From contig NZ_QWKI01000057.1 in the NCBI RefSeq assembly GCF_009911645.1, positions 1 to 64,000 on the forward strand: 64,000 nt of DNA. The letters run 5' to 3'. This document shows, piece by piece, positions 7,902-17,249 of this stretch; position 1 is the stretch's first letter, and each line of letters begins with the position of its first letter. Origin of the DNA: Pseudoflavonifractor sp. 60 (GTDB taxonomy: Bacteria > Bacillota > Clostridia > Oscillospirales > Oscillospiraceae). The notes beneath the pieces were generated by a model. The model was not told where the DNA came from. It saw only the letters and a program-made list of their open reading frames with translations, and did not search any database. Position numbers and translations under genes: made by a program.

Positions 7902-8711
7902 ATGGCACTGAAGGATATCACCCTGGGCCAGTACTTCCCCGGCAGCTCAGTGGTCCACCGGCTGGACCCCAGGACCAAGCTGATCTGCGTCGTCCTCTTC
8001 ATCGTGGCCCTGTTCCTGGCCAGTGGGTTCTTCACCTACGCCATGATGTTCACCGTGCTGGAGGGGGCCATCGCCCTGTCCCGGGTCCCCCCAAAATCCA
8101 TCCTCCGGGGACTGAAGCCGGTGCTGTTTATCGTGGTCTTCACCGCCCTGCTCAACATCTTCTATACCCCGGGAACCACGGTGCTGGCCCGGTTCTGGAT
8201 CTTTACCATAACCCTGGAGGGCATCTGGCGGGCCTTCTTTATGGTCGTCCGGATCATGATGCTCATCTCCGGCACCTTCCTGCTGACCTATACCACCTCG
8301 CCCATTCTGCTCACCGACGGCCTGGAGTCCCTGATGAACCCGCTGAAAAAGGTGCGGGTCCCCGTCCATGAGCTGGCGATGATGATGTCTATTGCCCTGC
8401 GGTTCATCCCAACCCTCATCGAAGAGACCGACAAAATCATGTCCGCCCAGCGGGCGCGGGGGGCCGACTTCGAGAGCGGAAATTTGATCCAGCGGGCCAA
8501 GGCGCTGCTGCCCCTGCTGGTGCCCCTGTTTATCTCCGCCTTCCGAAGAGCCGACGAGCTGGCCACCGCTATGGAGTGCCGCTGTTACCACGGGGGCGAG
8601 GGCCGCACCAGACTGCGCCAGCTGCGCTATCAGTTCCCGGACTATGTGGCGTTGCTCCTGTTCCTGGCCGTCACCGTGGCCGCGGGCGTGTTAGGACACT
8701 TTGGGCTGTAA
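7902..8711 (+). CDS. ecfT: energy-coupling factor transmembrane protein EcfT
   Basis: 269 aa with about five membrane segments. Two coupling helices carry the A-R-G signature: AQRARGADFESGNLIQRAKALLPLLVPL and the following SAFRRADELATAMECRCY stretch, which contact the ATPases. It bridges EcfA1/A2 to the substrate-binding S-components in the membrane. It ends with a 21-base convergent overlap with the small gene on the opposite strand. Confidence 0.95.
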   Translation: MALKDITLGQYFPGSSVVHRLDPRTKLICVVLFIVALFLASGFFTYAMMFTVLEGAIALSRVPPKSILRGLKPVLFIVVFTALLNIFYTPGTTVLARFWIFTITLEGIWRAFFMVVRIMMLISGTFLLTYTTSPILLTDGLESLMNPLKKVRVPVHELAMMMSIALRFIPTLIEETDKIMSAQRARGADFESGNLIQRAKALLPLLVPLFISAFRRADELATAMECRCYHGGEGRTRLRQLRYQFPDYVALLLFLAVTVAAGVLGHFGL

Positions 8712-8963
8712 GGCAGTGAAAACCCCTTGACGCAAGCCCAGACCGAAGCGATAATAGAGGTCGTTGACACAGGATATGTACAGCCCAAAGCGGCTTTCGA
8801 ATTTGCTGTACTGCTCAAAGCCAACAATTTCGGCAATTTCATGGGCAGTCTCGTAAAATTCCTGCCTCAACTTGAGATATTCCGGATCTTGGCTGCAAAA
8901 CGCTTCGATTCGTTCGACTAATTCTGGATTATCCAAAAAAAGCATATTGACAGATTCGAGCAT
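8691..8963 (-). CDS. small helical protein of unknown function (DUF6809-like)
   Basis: 90 aa, all-helical and acidic in the middle, ending in a RFGLGLRQGVF stretch that recalls the G-[FL]-R-x-G ending of small Firmicutes DUF6809 proteins; that match is tentative. The translation start is preceded by an AAGGAGCT-like site. It is divergent from an XRE regulator across a 75-bp AT-rich gap, so the regulator may control it. Confidence 0.6.
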   Translation of the reverse strand: MLESVNMLFLDNPELVERIEAFCSQDPEYLKLRQEFYETAHEIAEIVGFEQYSKFESRFGLYISCVNDLYYRFGLGLRQGVFTALQPKVS

Positions 8964-9038
8964 GAGGTCAGCTCCTTTCGCATTTATAATGTTAATTATA
9001 TCACATTTATATTGAAAGTCAAGGGCAATGGGGGTACT

Positions 9039-9260
9039 ATGGAAAATTTTTCTGGACGGCTTAAATTACTGCGAAATGAAAATCGGTATACACAGAACCA
9101 AATGGCCGAAATTTTAGGGTTAAAACCACGCGGTTATCAGGCATATGAATATGGAACCGCCTACCCCACTGTCCCTGGGCTCATTCAAATTGCCAAATTT
9201 TTTGACGTCAGCACCGATTACCTCCTGGGCTTGACCGATCAACGGGAAGTGAACCGCTAA
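9039..9260 (+). CDS. small XRE-type regulator
   Basis: 73 aa, essentially only an XRE HTH: FSGRLKLLRNENRYTQNQMAEILGL, then RGYQAYEYGTAYPTVPGLIQIAKFFDVSTDYLLG. ATG 9039 is chosen because of ATGGGGG just upstream; an in-frame TTG lies 27 bases earlier. It is divergent from the DUF6809-like gene and is followed by the palindromic repeat array. Confidence 0.85.
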   Translation: MENFSGRLKLLRNENRYTQNQMAEILGLKPRGYQAYEYGTAYPTVPGLIQIAKFFDVSTDYLLGLTDQREVNR

Positions 9261-9317
9261 GCGAACAATGCCCTGCGCAGCAGGGCCCATCTCTCGTCCC
9301 GCCCGCAGGCGGCCTGG

Positions 9318-9627
9318 CCCCTTTGAAAAGGGGCTCCGGCGAAGCCGGTGGGGATTGACCTGCTTGCACTGCTGCAACCAAAAATCTGGAGTGGAAGGTA
9401 GTTTTCCTAGGTACAATCCCCCGCCCTCGCTTCGCTCGGGCACCCCCTTTCAAAAGGGGCTCCGGCGAAGCCGGTGGGGATTGATTTGCTGGCACTGCTG
9501 CAACCAAAAATCTGGGGTGGAAGGTAGTTTTCCTAGGTACAATCCCCCGCCCTCGCTTCGCTCAGGGGCCCCCTTTGCCAAAGGGGGCAAGCGGCTGCGC
9601 CGCTTGTTTGGCCCTGCTTCGCAGGGC
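9318..9627 (+). repeat. composite palindromic repeat, copy 2, with a 126-bp tandem duplication
   Basis: Two near-identical 126-bp units run 9330-9455 and 9456-9581; they differ at only a few positions. Each holds a CCGGCGAAGCCGG hairpin, a core with CAACCAAAAATCTGG and TTTTCCTAGGTACAATCCCCC, and a CCCCTTT/AAAAGGGG arm. The array ends with hairpins CCCCCTTTGCCAAAGGGGG (about 9569-9587), AAGCGGCTGCGCCGCTT (9589-9605) and GGCCCTGCTTCGCAGGGC (9610-9627). The same modules appear inverted at 79-285. The rest of the gap between the XRE gene and truA (9261-9688) shows no gene. Confidence 0.85.
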
Positions 9628-9688
9628 TCGTCCCCCGCTCCTCTGTTTTCCGACCGTGTCCGGCACTGCTTTGATGAAGGATGTTACG

Positions 9689-10441
9689 ATGGAACGAAAC
9701 GTAGCCTTAAAACTGATGTACAACGGCACGGCCTACCACGGTTGGCAGGTGCAGAAGAACGCGGTCTCGGTGGCGGAGACGCTGGAAAAAGCGCTGGCGG
9801 CCACGGTGGGGCATCCGGTAAAATGCACCGGCGCGGGCCGCACCGACGCGGGGGTCCACGCCGAGGTCTACGCCGCCAACTTCCGCACCACCTCCCGCAT
9901 TCCTCTGGACAAGCTGCCCCTGGCGGTGAACACCCGTCTGCCCAACGACATTGTGGTGGTCAAGGCGACCCAGGTGCCCGACAGCTTCAACGCCATTGGC
10001 TCCTGCCGGAAAAAGGAGTACACCTATAAAATTTACAACTCCCGTCTGGGCAATCCCTTCTACGTGGACCGGGCCTGGTTCTACCCCAAGCACCTGGACG
10101 AGAAGATCATGGCCCGGGCGGCGGCCCAATTCGTAGGGACCCACGACTTTCGGGCGGTGCGCTCTGTGGGGACCGAAACCAAAACAACTGTACGTACAGT
10201 CTACTATTTCACCGCGGAGCGCCAGGGAGACCTGATTTCCTGCCAGGTGTGCGCCAACGGCTTTCTGTACAACATGGTACGGGCCATGGTGGGCACCGTT
10301 GTCTACGCCGCCGAGGGCAAGCTGTCCCCGGAGGATATCCCCGCCATCCTGGAGTCGGGCAACCGCACTCTGGCGGGTCCCACCGTACCTCCGGGCGGAC
10401 TGTACATGACAAAATTATGGTATGAAGAGGACATTTTATAA
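9689..10441 (+). CDS. truA: tRNA pseudouridine(38-40) synthase TruA
   Basis: 250 aa. The catalytic Asp is D53 in GAGRTDAGVHA, the TruA hallmark. Other conserved blocks are YNGTAYHGWQVQ near the start, the GTHDFRAV block, the NGFLYNMVRAMVGT block and the C-terminal APP-like GPTVPPGGLYM. It isomerises uridines 38-40 in the anticodon arm of many tRNAs. ATG 9689 has GAAGGA at 7 bases; an in-frame ATG at 9674 is possible. It lies directly behind the repeat array and 7 bases before the next gene. Confidence 0.95.
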   Translation: MERNVALKLMYNGTAYHGWQVQKNAVSVAETLEKALAATVGHPVKCTGAGRTDAGVHAEVYAANFRTTSRIPLDKLPLAVNTRLPNDIVVVKATQVPDSFNAIGSCRKKEYTYKIYNSRLGNPFYVDRAWFYPKHLDEKIMARAAAQFVGTHDFRAVRSVGTETKTTVRTVYYFTAERQGDLISCQVCANGFLYNMVRAMVGTVVYAAEGKLSPEDIPAILESGNRTLAGPTVPPGGLYMTKLWYEEDIL

Positions 10442-10448
10442 GTAAAGT

Positions 10449-11621
10449 ATGGATGAGAAAGCAAAGGCCCCCAAGCGGGTGAAAAAACCGAACATCGTGG
10501 TCCGCCTGCTGGCCCTGTGTACAACGGGAGCGCTGGTACTGGGCGCGCTGATGGTGGTAGTCTACCGGGACCAGCTGAATCTGGACGCCATCAGGCGGCG
10601 CATCTCCTACCGCAATATGCAGACCAGCGACACCGGCGAGGCCGCCCCCTTTACCCATGCCGGGGGGAGCAAGCTGGACCTGGCCTATCTGGAGGACGGC
10701 GTTGTCACTGCCTCCGCCGCCGGCGCCCATTACTACGGCCTGGACGGCGAGCACCTGGCGGAGCGGGTCCTCACCCTGGAAAATCCGGTGCTGGAGGCCT
10801 CCCGCACCACCGGTGTGGTCTACGACGCGGGGGGACAGTCCCTGTTCGCCTTCCGCAACAGCCAGGAGTATTTCTCCCTGACCCTCAGCGGCAGCGCCGA
10901 CCTGCTGTCCGCCCGGCCCAATGACAGCGGCTGGCTGGCGGTCACCGCCCAGCAGAGCGGCTTCAAGGGGGCGGTTACCGTCTACAACAACCGGGGCAGC
11001 GAGGTCATCCAAATCAGCCTGTCCAGCACCTTCGCCATAGACGCCGCCATCTCCCCCGACTGCCGGACAGCAGCGGTGATTACCATCGGCCAGGAAAACG
11101 GCACGTTTTTCAGCCGGCTCCTTCTCTACCCCATCAACCAGACCGAGCCCTCCGCCCAAATTGACCTGGGCAGCATCGCCGTACTGGACTTGGACTACGA
11201 GGACGACCTGATTTGGGTCCTGGGAGAGGACCGCCTTCTCATGGTCGATCCCCACGACAGCAGCATTCAGAGCTATACCTTCTCTCCCAGCTACCTGAAG
11301 GGCTGCTCTCTGGGCGGAGACGGCTTTGCCCTGCTGCTGACCGGGCGGTACCGCTCCGGTGGCGCCACTCAGGCCATTGTGGTCCACGGCGGGGAGCAGT
11401 CAGCCCGGACTGTGGACCTCACCGGGCAAATCCTGGACTGCGCCGCCGCTGGGAGCTACTGTGCTCTGCTGTCGGGCAGTCATCTCACCATCTATGACCA
11501 GGAACTGACCCTGTACTCCCTCCTGAACGACGCCCAGGCCGCCCGCCAGCTGGACCTGGCCCCCAACGGCTCCGCCCTCCTGGCCAACGACCAGCAGACC
11601 TGGCTGTACATTCCCAAATAA
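10449..11621 (+). CDS. membrane-anchored beta-propeller-like protein (DUF5711-like)
   Basis: 390 aa. A basic N-terminus is followed by one membrane segment (about residues 18-40, VRLLALCTTGALVLGALMVVVY). A long extracytoplasmic domain rich in short strand repeats such as GVVTASAAGAHYYGLDGEHL resembles WD40/PQQ-type propellers and the DUF5711 family of Clostridia. It lies between truA and a CvpA-family gene with tight spacing, a fixed neighbourhood in this lineage. Function unknown. Confidence 0.65.
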   Translation: MDEKAKAPKRVKKPNIVVRLLALCTTGALVLGALMVVVYRDQLNLDAIRRRISYRNMQTSDTGEAAPFTHAGGSKLDLAYLEDGVVTASAAGAHYYGLDGEHLAERVLTLENPVLEASRTTGVVYDAGGQSLFAFRNSQEYFSLTLSGSADLLSARPNDSGWLAVTAQQSGFKGAVTVYNNRGSEVIQISLSSTFAIDAAISPDCRTAAVITIGQENGTFFSRLLLYPINQTEPSAQIDLGSIAVLDLDYEDDLIWVLGEDRLLMVDPHDSSIQSYTFSPSYLKGCSLGGDGFALLLTGRYRSGGATQAIVVHGGEQSARTVDLTGQILDCAAAGSYCALLSGSHLTIYDQELTLYSLLNDAQAARQLDLAPNGSALLANDQQTWLYIPK

Positions 11622-11638
11622 GATTGGAGGTTTTTCCG

Positions 11639-12334
11639 ATGGATCCCATAACCCTTGACCTGATCGCCGCCGCCCTGCTCCTCTTCTTCCTGTGGCGGGG
11701 CTACAGGAAGGGCTTTGTGCTCACCCTGTGCGGCTTTCTGGCTGTCTTTGTGGCCCTCATCGGCGCGTCCATCCTGTCCAACGCCCTGGCTGAACCGGTG
11801 GCCAAAGCGGTAGAGCCGGCCATTGAGCAGCGTATTCAGGACGTGCTGACCGAGGCCATCCGAAATACGGAGTTTACCGCTGTGGGCGGCGGTGTGGCCC
11901 AGACGCCGGAGGAGCTGTCCCTGGCTGCGGTAATCCAGCAGCTGAAGGAATCCAGGCTGTACCACAGCTTTGCCGATGCCTTCCAGACTGCGGTGGACTC
12001 CGGCATGGCAGAGATGACCTCCAACGCCGCCCAGACCCTGGCCCACTTCGTGGCGGTGCAGATCGCCCGGACGGTGATCTTCGCCCTCGCCTTTTTCGCG
12101 GTGCTCATCGCCTGGTTCTTTCTCAGCCGCGCCCTGGACCTGGTGACCAGGCTCCCGGTACTCAACAGCGTCAACCGCTGGGGCGGCGGGGCCATCGGCC
12201 TGTGCAAGGGGGCGCTGATCGTGATGATTGCCGCCTGGCTGCTCCAGGACAGCTACCTCCCAAGGGCGGCTGTGGAGGAAACTTTTCTGTTAAAATTCCT
12301 CTGTTCTGTAACACCTCTGTCATTCTTCCTCTGA
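11639..12334 (+). CDS. CvpA-family membrane protein
   Basis: 231 aa. The N-terminal two membrane segments with WRGYRKGFVLTLCGFLAVFVALIGA match the CvpA/colicin V production family. Two more hydrophobic segments lie at about 145-170 and 190-210 (GGGAIGLCKGALIVMIAAWLL, the second family signature). ATG 11639 follows GGAGG at 8 bases. The family's biochemical role is unsettled; it is linked to envelope stress in other bacteria. Confidence 0.8.
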   Translation: MDPITLDLIAAALLLFFLWRGYRKGFVLTLCGFLAVFVALIGASILSNALAEPVAKAVEPAIEQRIQDVLTEAIRNTEFTAVGGGVAQTPEELSLAAVIQQLKESRLYHSFADAFQTAVDSGMAEMTSNAAQTLAHFVAVQIARTVIFALAFFAVLIAWFFLSRALDLVTRLPVLNSVNRWGGGAIGLCKGALIVMIAAWLLQDSYLPRAAVEETFLLKFLCSVTPLSFFL

Positions 12335-12469
12335 TTCCCGGATTTCCCGGACAAAAGTTCATAACCAGTTCATAATTTAGGTGTACTATCTCCCCAAACA
12401 TGAACTTTTCCCGACTCCCCCTCCCCCTCCGGGCAGGAGATGGAGTCCCTCGAAAGGAGCGAATTCACT

Positions 12470-14782
12470 ATGCAGCCTACCATGTGCAGCCGCTGCGGAA
12501 AAAACGTGGCGGTGATCTTCATTACCAAGCTGGAGGGCAGCGCCTCGAAAAATGAGGGGCTGTGCCTCAAATGCGCCCGCGAGATGGGCATTAAACCCAT
12601 CGACGACATGATGAAGCGGATGGGCATCAGCGATGAGGATCTGGACAACCTGACCTCCGAGATGATGTCCGCTTTCGGAGGCGCGGAGGGAATTGAGGGC
12701 ATGATGTCCCCCGCCAAGGAGGAGGACGACGAGGAGGACGACGGCCGCACCGCCACCTTCCCCTTCCTCAACCAGCTTTTTGGCGGCGGCAGCTCCTCCC
12801 CCGCGCCTGCCCCCAGCGGTGAGGGTCCCGCTCCCAGCAGCCGGGAGAAAAATAGCGGCGCCAAGCCTGCCAAGCGGAAATTTCTGGACAGCTACTGCAT
12901 CTCCCTCACCCAGCGCGCCCAGGACGGCAAGCTGGACCAGCTCATTGGCCGGGAACGGGAGCTGGAACGGGTGATTCAGATCCTCAACCGCCGGCAGAAG
13001 AACAATCCCTGTCTCATCGGCGAGCCCGGCGTGGGCAAAACCGCCATTGCCGAGGGCCTGGCCCAGCGCATCGCCGCCAAGGATGTGCCCTACAAGCTGC
13101 TGGACAAGGAGGTCTATCTGCTGGACCTTACCGCTCTGGTGGCGGGAACCCAGTTCCGGGGCCAGTTCGAGAGCCGCATGAAGGGCCTGATCGAGGAGAT
13201 CCGGAAGCTGGGCAACATTATCCTGGTCATTGACGAGGTCCACACTATTGTGGGCGCCGGCGACGCCGAGGGCTCTATGAACGCCGCCAACATTCTCAAG
13301 CCCGCCCTCAGCCGGGGAGAAATCCAGGTCATCGGAGCCACGACCCTCAACGAGTACCGCAAGCACATCGAGAAGGACACCGCTCTGGAGCGCCGCTTCC
13401 AGCCCGTCATCGTGGAGGAGCCCTCCATCGAGGAGAGCGTGAGGGTCATTGAGGGCATTGTCCCCTACTACGAGAAGTTCCACCAGGTGACCGTCTCCCC
13501 CGCCATGTGCCGCCTGGCCGTCACCATGAGCGAGCGGTATATCACCGACCGCTACCTGCCCGACAAGGCCATCGACCTGATCGACGAGGCCTGCTCCAAT
13601 GTAAACCTCCACAACAAGGCCCTGGCCCGCCTCAATGCGGTGGACAAGGAGCTGGCTGATCTGGCCAAGGAGAAAGAGGTCATGATGGCCGCCGCCACCG
13701 AGGACTCCTATAAGCGGCTGGCCGACATTAAGAGCCTGGAGCTGCGTCTGGAGGAGGAGAAGCAGGGGCTGGAAGCCCAGGCCCACCCCGCCCTGGCCCA
13801 GGAGCATCTGGCCAACGTCATTGAACTGTGGACCAACATCCCCGCCAGCCGCATCCAGGAACAGGAGTTTCAGCGTCTGGCCCGGCTGGAGGAGCGGCTG
13901 AAGGAACATGTCATCGGCCAGGACGAGGCGGTAAAGGCGGTCTCCGTTGCCATCCGCCGGGGCCGCGTGGGCATCTCTCCCAAGCGCAAGCCGGTATCCT
14001 TCATCTTCGTGGGCTCCACCGGCGTGGGCAAGACCGAGCTGGTGAAGCAGCTGGCCGCCGACCTCTTCGATACCCCAGAGTCCCTCATCCGTCTGGATAT
14101 GTCCGAGTTTATGGAGAAGCACGCTGTGTCCCGCATTATCGGCTCTCCTCCAGGCTATGTGGGCTATGACGAGGCGGGGCAGCTCACCGAGAAGATCCGG
14201 AGGAAGCCCTACTCGGTGGTCCTCTTCGACGAGATTGAGAAGGCTCACCCCGACGTGCTGAACATCCTCCTCCAGGTACTGGACGACGGACGCATTACCG
14301 ACGCCCACGGTCGGACTGTCAACTTTGAGAACACGGTCATCGTGATGACCACCAACGCAGGGAGCAGCACCAAGGTAGGCTCCGTGGGCTTTGGGCGCAC
14401 CGCCAACGAACAGGGCAAGGACCGGGCTATGAAGGCGCTGAACGACTTCCTTCGTCCCGAGTTCATCAACCGGATTGACGAGATCGTCTACTTTAACCAG
14501 CTGTCCGAGGAGAACTTTAAGGATATTGCCGTGCTCATGCTCAAGGAGCTGGTGGGGACTCTGGGTGAGAAGGACATCCACTTCACCTGGGACGAGACTC
14601 TGCTGGACTATCTGGTAAAGAAGTCCTACTCCGCCACCTACGGCGCCCGGAATCTGCGCCGCCTGATCCAGAAGGAGCTGGAGGACACCATTGCCGCCCG
14701 GCTGATCGAGGGCTGGCAGGAGCCCGTCTCTCAGCTCAAGGCGGTCTCCGACGGGGAAACGCTGGAGCTGCTGGCGATGTAA
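12470..14782 (+). CDS. ClpE-like ATP-dependent Clp ATPase with N-terminal zinc finger
   Basis: 770 aa. Four Cys (C6, C9, C32, C35) make an N-terminal zinc finger as in ClpE. A low-complexity acidic linker (about 85-125) follows, then two AAA+ modules: first Walker [10 protein letters not shown] and Walker [10 protein letters not shown], second Walker [10 protein letters not shown] with the sensor/arginine-finger region [10 protein letters not shown]. The Clp N-domain repeats are absent. Such Hsp100 proteins unfold proteins for ClpP. ATG 12470 has AAAGGAG upstream. A strong terminator follows directly, so it ends the transcript. Confidence 0.85.
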   Translation: MQPTMCSRCGKNVAVIFITKLEGSASKNEGLCLKCAREMGIKPIDDMMKRMGISDEDLDNLTSEMMSAFGGAEGIEGMMSPAKEEDDEEDDGRTATFPFLNQLFGGGSSSPAPAPSGEGPAPSSREKNSGAKPAKRKFLDSYCISLTQRAQDGKLDQLIGRERELERVIQILNRRQKNNPCLIGEPGVGKTAIAEGLAQRIAAKDVPYKLLDKEVYLLDLTALVAGTQFRGQFESRMKGLIEEIRKLGNIILVIDEVHTIVGAGDAEGSMNAANILKPALSRGEIQVIGATTLNEYRKHIEKDTALERRFQPVIVEEPSIEESVRVIEGIVPYYEKFHQVTVSPAMCRLAVTMSERYITDRYLPDKAIDLIDEACSNVNLHNKALARLNAVDKELADLAKEKEVMMAAATEDSYKRLADIKSLELRLEEEKQGLEAQAHPALAQEHLANVIELWTNIPASRIQEQEFQRLARLEERLKEHVIGQDEAVKAVSVAIRRGRVGISPKRKPVSFIFVGSTGVGKTELVKQLAADLFDTPESLIRLDMSEFMEKHAVSRIIGSPPGYVGYDEAGQLTEKIRRKPYSVVLFDEIEKAHPDVLNILLQVLDDGRITDAHGRTVNFENTVIVMTTNAGSSTKVGSVGFGRTANEQGKDRAMKALNDFLRPEFINRIDEIVYFNQLSEENFKDIAVLMLKELVGTLGEKDIHFTWDETLLDYLVKKSYSATYGARNLRRLIQKELEDTIAARLIEGWQEPVSQLKAVSDGETLELLAM

Positions 14783-14790
14783 AAACAAAA

Positions 14791-14831
14791 ACACCGGCAC
14801 ATGGAACAAACCCCATGTGCCGGTGTTTTTT
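14791..14831 (+). terminator. rho-independent terminator of the Clp ATPase gene
   Basis: A perfect 14-bp stem, ACACCGGCACATGG/CCATGTGCCGGTGT, with an 8-base loop and a T-tail. The A-rich left side means it could also work for the convergent gene. Confidence 0.9.
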
Positions 14832-14863
14832 GCGTTGGGACAATTTTCAGTCAGGCGTACCCG

Positions 14864-17038
14864 TCAATTTCTCTGCATAAAGGCGTAGAGCATCATAATG
14901 GCGTCCCCTCGGGTCGCGGTCTGTCCGGGGGCAAAGGTGTCGCCCGCCACCACATTCATAGCCTGGGCCAGGGCGGCATAACCCAACAGCTGGACCGGGA
15001 TGGACTCCTCATCGGAAAAGCTGGTGCGGTAGATCCCCTGGAGCCGGGCGGCAGGTCCGTAGCCCCCCGCGTTCAGCAGGACCTTTACCACATCCATCCT
15101 CGTCTGCCGCTGGCCGTCGTTCCGCTCCTCCCGGCGGAGCGCCCCTATGCTGTAGGCAATCCGATAGATCTGGTCTGCGTTGTCCTCCAGGTTTTCCAGG
15201 TCGGTCAGGGTCCCCTGGGTGCTGGCCAGCAGGGACATCAGGTCCAGCTGCGTCAGCTCCTGCTCGGGCCGGAGCTGGCCCCCTGCGTAACCAATGCCGT
15301 ACTCCGCCAGAGCCTGGGCGGCCTCTCTCACCAGGGAGCCCTCCAGGTCACTGTACTCCACAGGACTGCGGCTTACACTCTGCCAGCGCACCGGCTGGCC
15401 GGTCTTGGCGTCGATCCCCGTCACTCTCTCCTCTGCCGCCGTGAGCTGCCACCCCAATTTCAGGCAGTTCAGAGCGCTGTAGCCCATCTCTGCCAGCGGC
15501 ATATGCTCCGGGTCGGAGAGGTCCAGCTTCTGGGGGACCGCAATATAGCCCCCGGTAACCCGGAAGGTCTGGAAATAGGCGCCGACCGCCTCCTCCATGG
15601 AGATGATCCCCTCGGGGCTGTCAAACTGCATATCCTCCGACCAGGTCTGGGAATAGGAGGCGATGGACCCGTCGATGGTGTCCACACCCACACTGAACTG
15701 GTCCTGGGGGAAGAAGTATCCCCCCTCCTGCCGGGCATACCGGAAGCTCCAGGTCCCATAGCGGCCGTTCTCCCGGACATAGGCGGGGTCGCCGGTGTAG
15801 GCTGCACACAGGGCAAACCGCGTTCTCTGCTGGGCCTGCAGGAAAGCCTCCGCCGTCCTCCGTGCGGTCTCCTCGCTCACCTTCTGCTCATTCTCCTGGC
15901 TCCAGGGCCGGTAGCTGTACACCCCCAGCAGCTCCCCGGTCTTGGCGTCCACCGTCACCATCCGGCGGCAGGTCTCCTCCTCAACCCGCTTGGCGTAGGA
16001 CAGGCGGGCGGAAATCACTGGGGCGTCCTTCACCAGTTCCTCCTCCCGATAGGAGACAGTGGCCAGCGTATAGCTGCTCAGCCCCAGCTGGGAGATGGCT
16101 CTCGCCTTTTGGTCCAGGACCTCCTTGCTCAGCGTCCCCTTCAGCTTGTCCGTCCCCAGCTGCTCCGCCTGGGTCAGGCCGCCAGCGTTGTTGGCGGCGG
16201 CTGTTGGCGCAGACTCCGCCCTGTCCTCAGCAAAATCAGAACCGCCGCTCTTCCCCAGCTCCTCATACAGCTCAGTCAGGTTCACCAGCCTGCCGGAGGC
16301 GTCATCCACATAGAAGCTGTCGATTCCGTTGGGCAGATAGCGCAGCACCGCTTTCTCCGCTTCCTCGTCCAGAACGTACTCCAGCCGCAGAGACAAAGTA
16401 TCCCGCAGCAGGGGCTCCACGGCGCTCTGCTCCATGCGGAAGCCGGCGGCGGGCAGGGAGCCGATGTAATCCGTCTCCAGCGCGTCCCGCCGGAACTGTA
16501 CAACGGCGTAATCCGAGGTGCGCACCGACAGGGTGTAGCTCAAGGGAGAGGGACAGCCGTTGAGCAGCACAGTTCCCTGGAAGTAGCAGCGGGTCTGCCG
16601 GAGAGAGGAGGTGGTATCTCCGTCAGCGTCCAGGTCCACCGTCTCCCTGGAGTCCAGGACCCGGCTCAAAAATGCGGACGCCGCCGCCTTGACCCGGGCG
16701 GGATCGCCCTTGGGCAGAGAGAGGGGTTCGCCGCTCCGGTCCTCGTCCTCGCTGTAGAAGTAGTAGCTTAAAATCTTGCCGGACTCGCTGGCCGTGATTT
16801 CCAGGGAACCGCCCACTCCGCTCCAGCTCAGCCGCCAGGTGGGGGCCAGCTCCCCCTCGGTCAGCTGACCATGAAAGTCCTTGTACTGCTCCGTATCCAG
16901 GTTCAATGTGTCCTTCACCTTCCTGGTCACGGCGGCCAGACGGTCCGCACTGTCGCTTCTCTCCACCGTCATCCCGGGGACAGCCATAGAAAACAGAAGC
17001 GCCGGGGCCAGCATCAGGGACAGGATGCGTTTTTTCAT
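14864..17038 (-). CDS. secreted YcdB/YcdC-type protein with SLH-like C-terminus
   Basis: 724 aa. A signal peptide (MKKRILSLMLAPALLFSMAVPG) is followed by two or more PepSY-like YcdB/YcdC repeats (TWRLSWSG..GSLEITASESGKILSYYFY; again around SYAKRVEEETCRRMVTVDAKTGELLGVY and YSALNCLKLGWQLTAAEERVTGIDAKTG). The last 100 residues hold SLH-like motifs (TRMDVVKVLLNAGGYG and FAPGQTATRGDAIMMLYAFM) expected to bind cell-wall polymer. It is probably a surface protein. Function is unknown; PepSY domains often inhibit or regulate peptidases. Confidence 0.75.
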   Translation of the reverse strand: MKKRILSLMLAPALLFSMAVPGMTVERSDSADRLAAVTRKVKDTLNLDTEQYKDFHGQLTEGELAPTWRLSWSGVGGSLEITASESGKILSYYFYSEDEDRSGEPLSLPKGDPARVKAAASAFLSRVLDSRETVDLDADGDTTSSLRQTRCYFQGTVLLNGCPSPLSYTLSVRTSDYAVVQFRRDALETDYIGSLPAAGFRMEQSAVEPLLRDTLSLRLEYVLDEEAEKAVLRYLPNGIDSFYVDDASGRLVNLTELYEELGKSGGSDFAEDRAESAPTAAANNAGGLTQAEQLGTDKLKGTLSKEVLDQKARAISQLGLSSYTLATVSYREEELVKDAPVISARLSYAKRVEEETCRRMVTVDAKTGELLGVYSYRPWSQENEQKVSEETARRTAEAFLQAQQRTRFALCAAYTGDPAYVRENGRYGTWSFRYARQEGGYFFPQDQFSVGVDTIDGSIASYSQTWSEDMQFDSPEGIISMEEAVGAYFQTFRVTGGYIAVPQKLDLSDPEHMPLAEMGYSALNCLKLGWQLTAAEERVTGIDAKTGQPVRWQSVSRSPVEYSDLEGSLVREAAQALAEYGIGYAGGQLRPEQELTQLDLMSLLASTQGTLTDLENLEDNADQIYRIAYSIGALRREERNDGQRQTRMDVVKVLLNAGGYGPAARLQGIYRTSFSDEESIPVQLLGYAALAQAMNVVAGDTFAPGQTATRGDAIMMLYAFMQRN

Positions 17039-17201
17039 CGTACTCTCTCCTTTCCTTTCTTAAACACGCAGGGCGTCAAATCCTGCCTCACTGATATCAG
17101 ACGTTTTTCAGCGCCCGAAGTTCCATCTTTTTCATATTTTTTAATTGGCTTTGTTCCAGCTGGAAATGGCTTCCCCAAAGGGGGCAGTCCCCTCTAAACA
17201 A

Positions 17202-17234
17202 AGACAGACTGCCAGGGCCAGCAATCTGTCTGTT
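17202..17234 (-). terminator. probable terminator of the FapA-family gene
   Basis: An imperfect hairpin (AGACAGACTGCC against AGCAATCTGTCT), followed on the minus strand by CTTTGTTT. The upstream gene on the minus strand ends at 17250. Confidence 0.45.
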
Positions 17235-17249
17235 CTGTGTATATGGCCT

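Noticed and set aside
9318-9627. CRISPR array
   Set aside because: Only two 126-bp units lie directly head to tail with no unique spacers; the units are hairpin-rich, so this is a palindromic repeat, not CRISPR.
12386-14809. An 807-codon minus-strand open frame opposite the Clp ATPase gene
   Set aside because: The plus strand encodes a clear double-AAA+ protein with ribosome site; the antisense translation has no domain and no plausible start.
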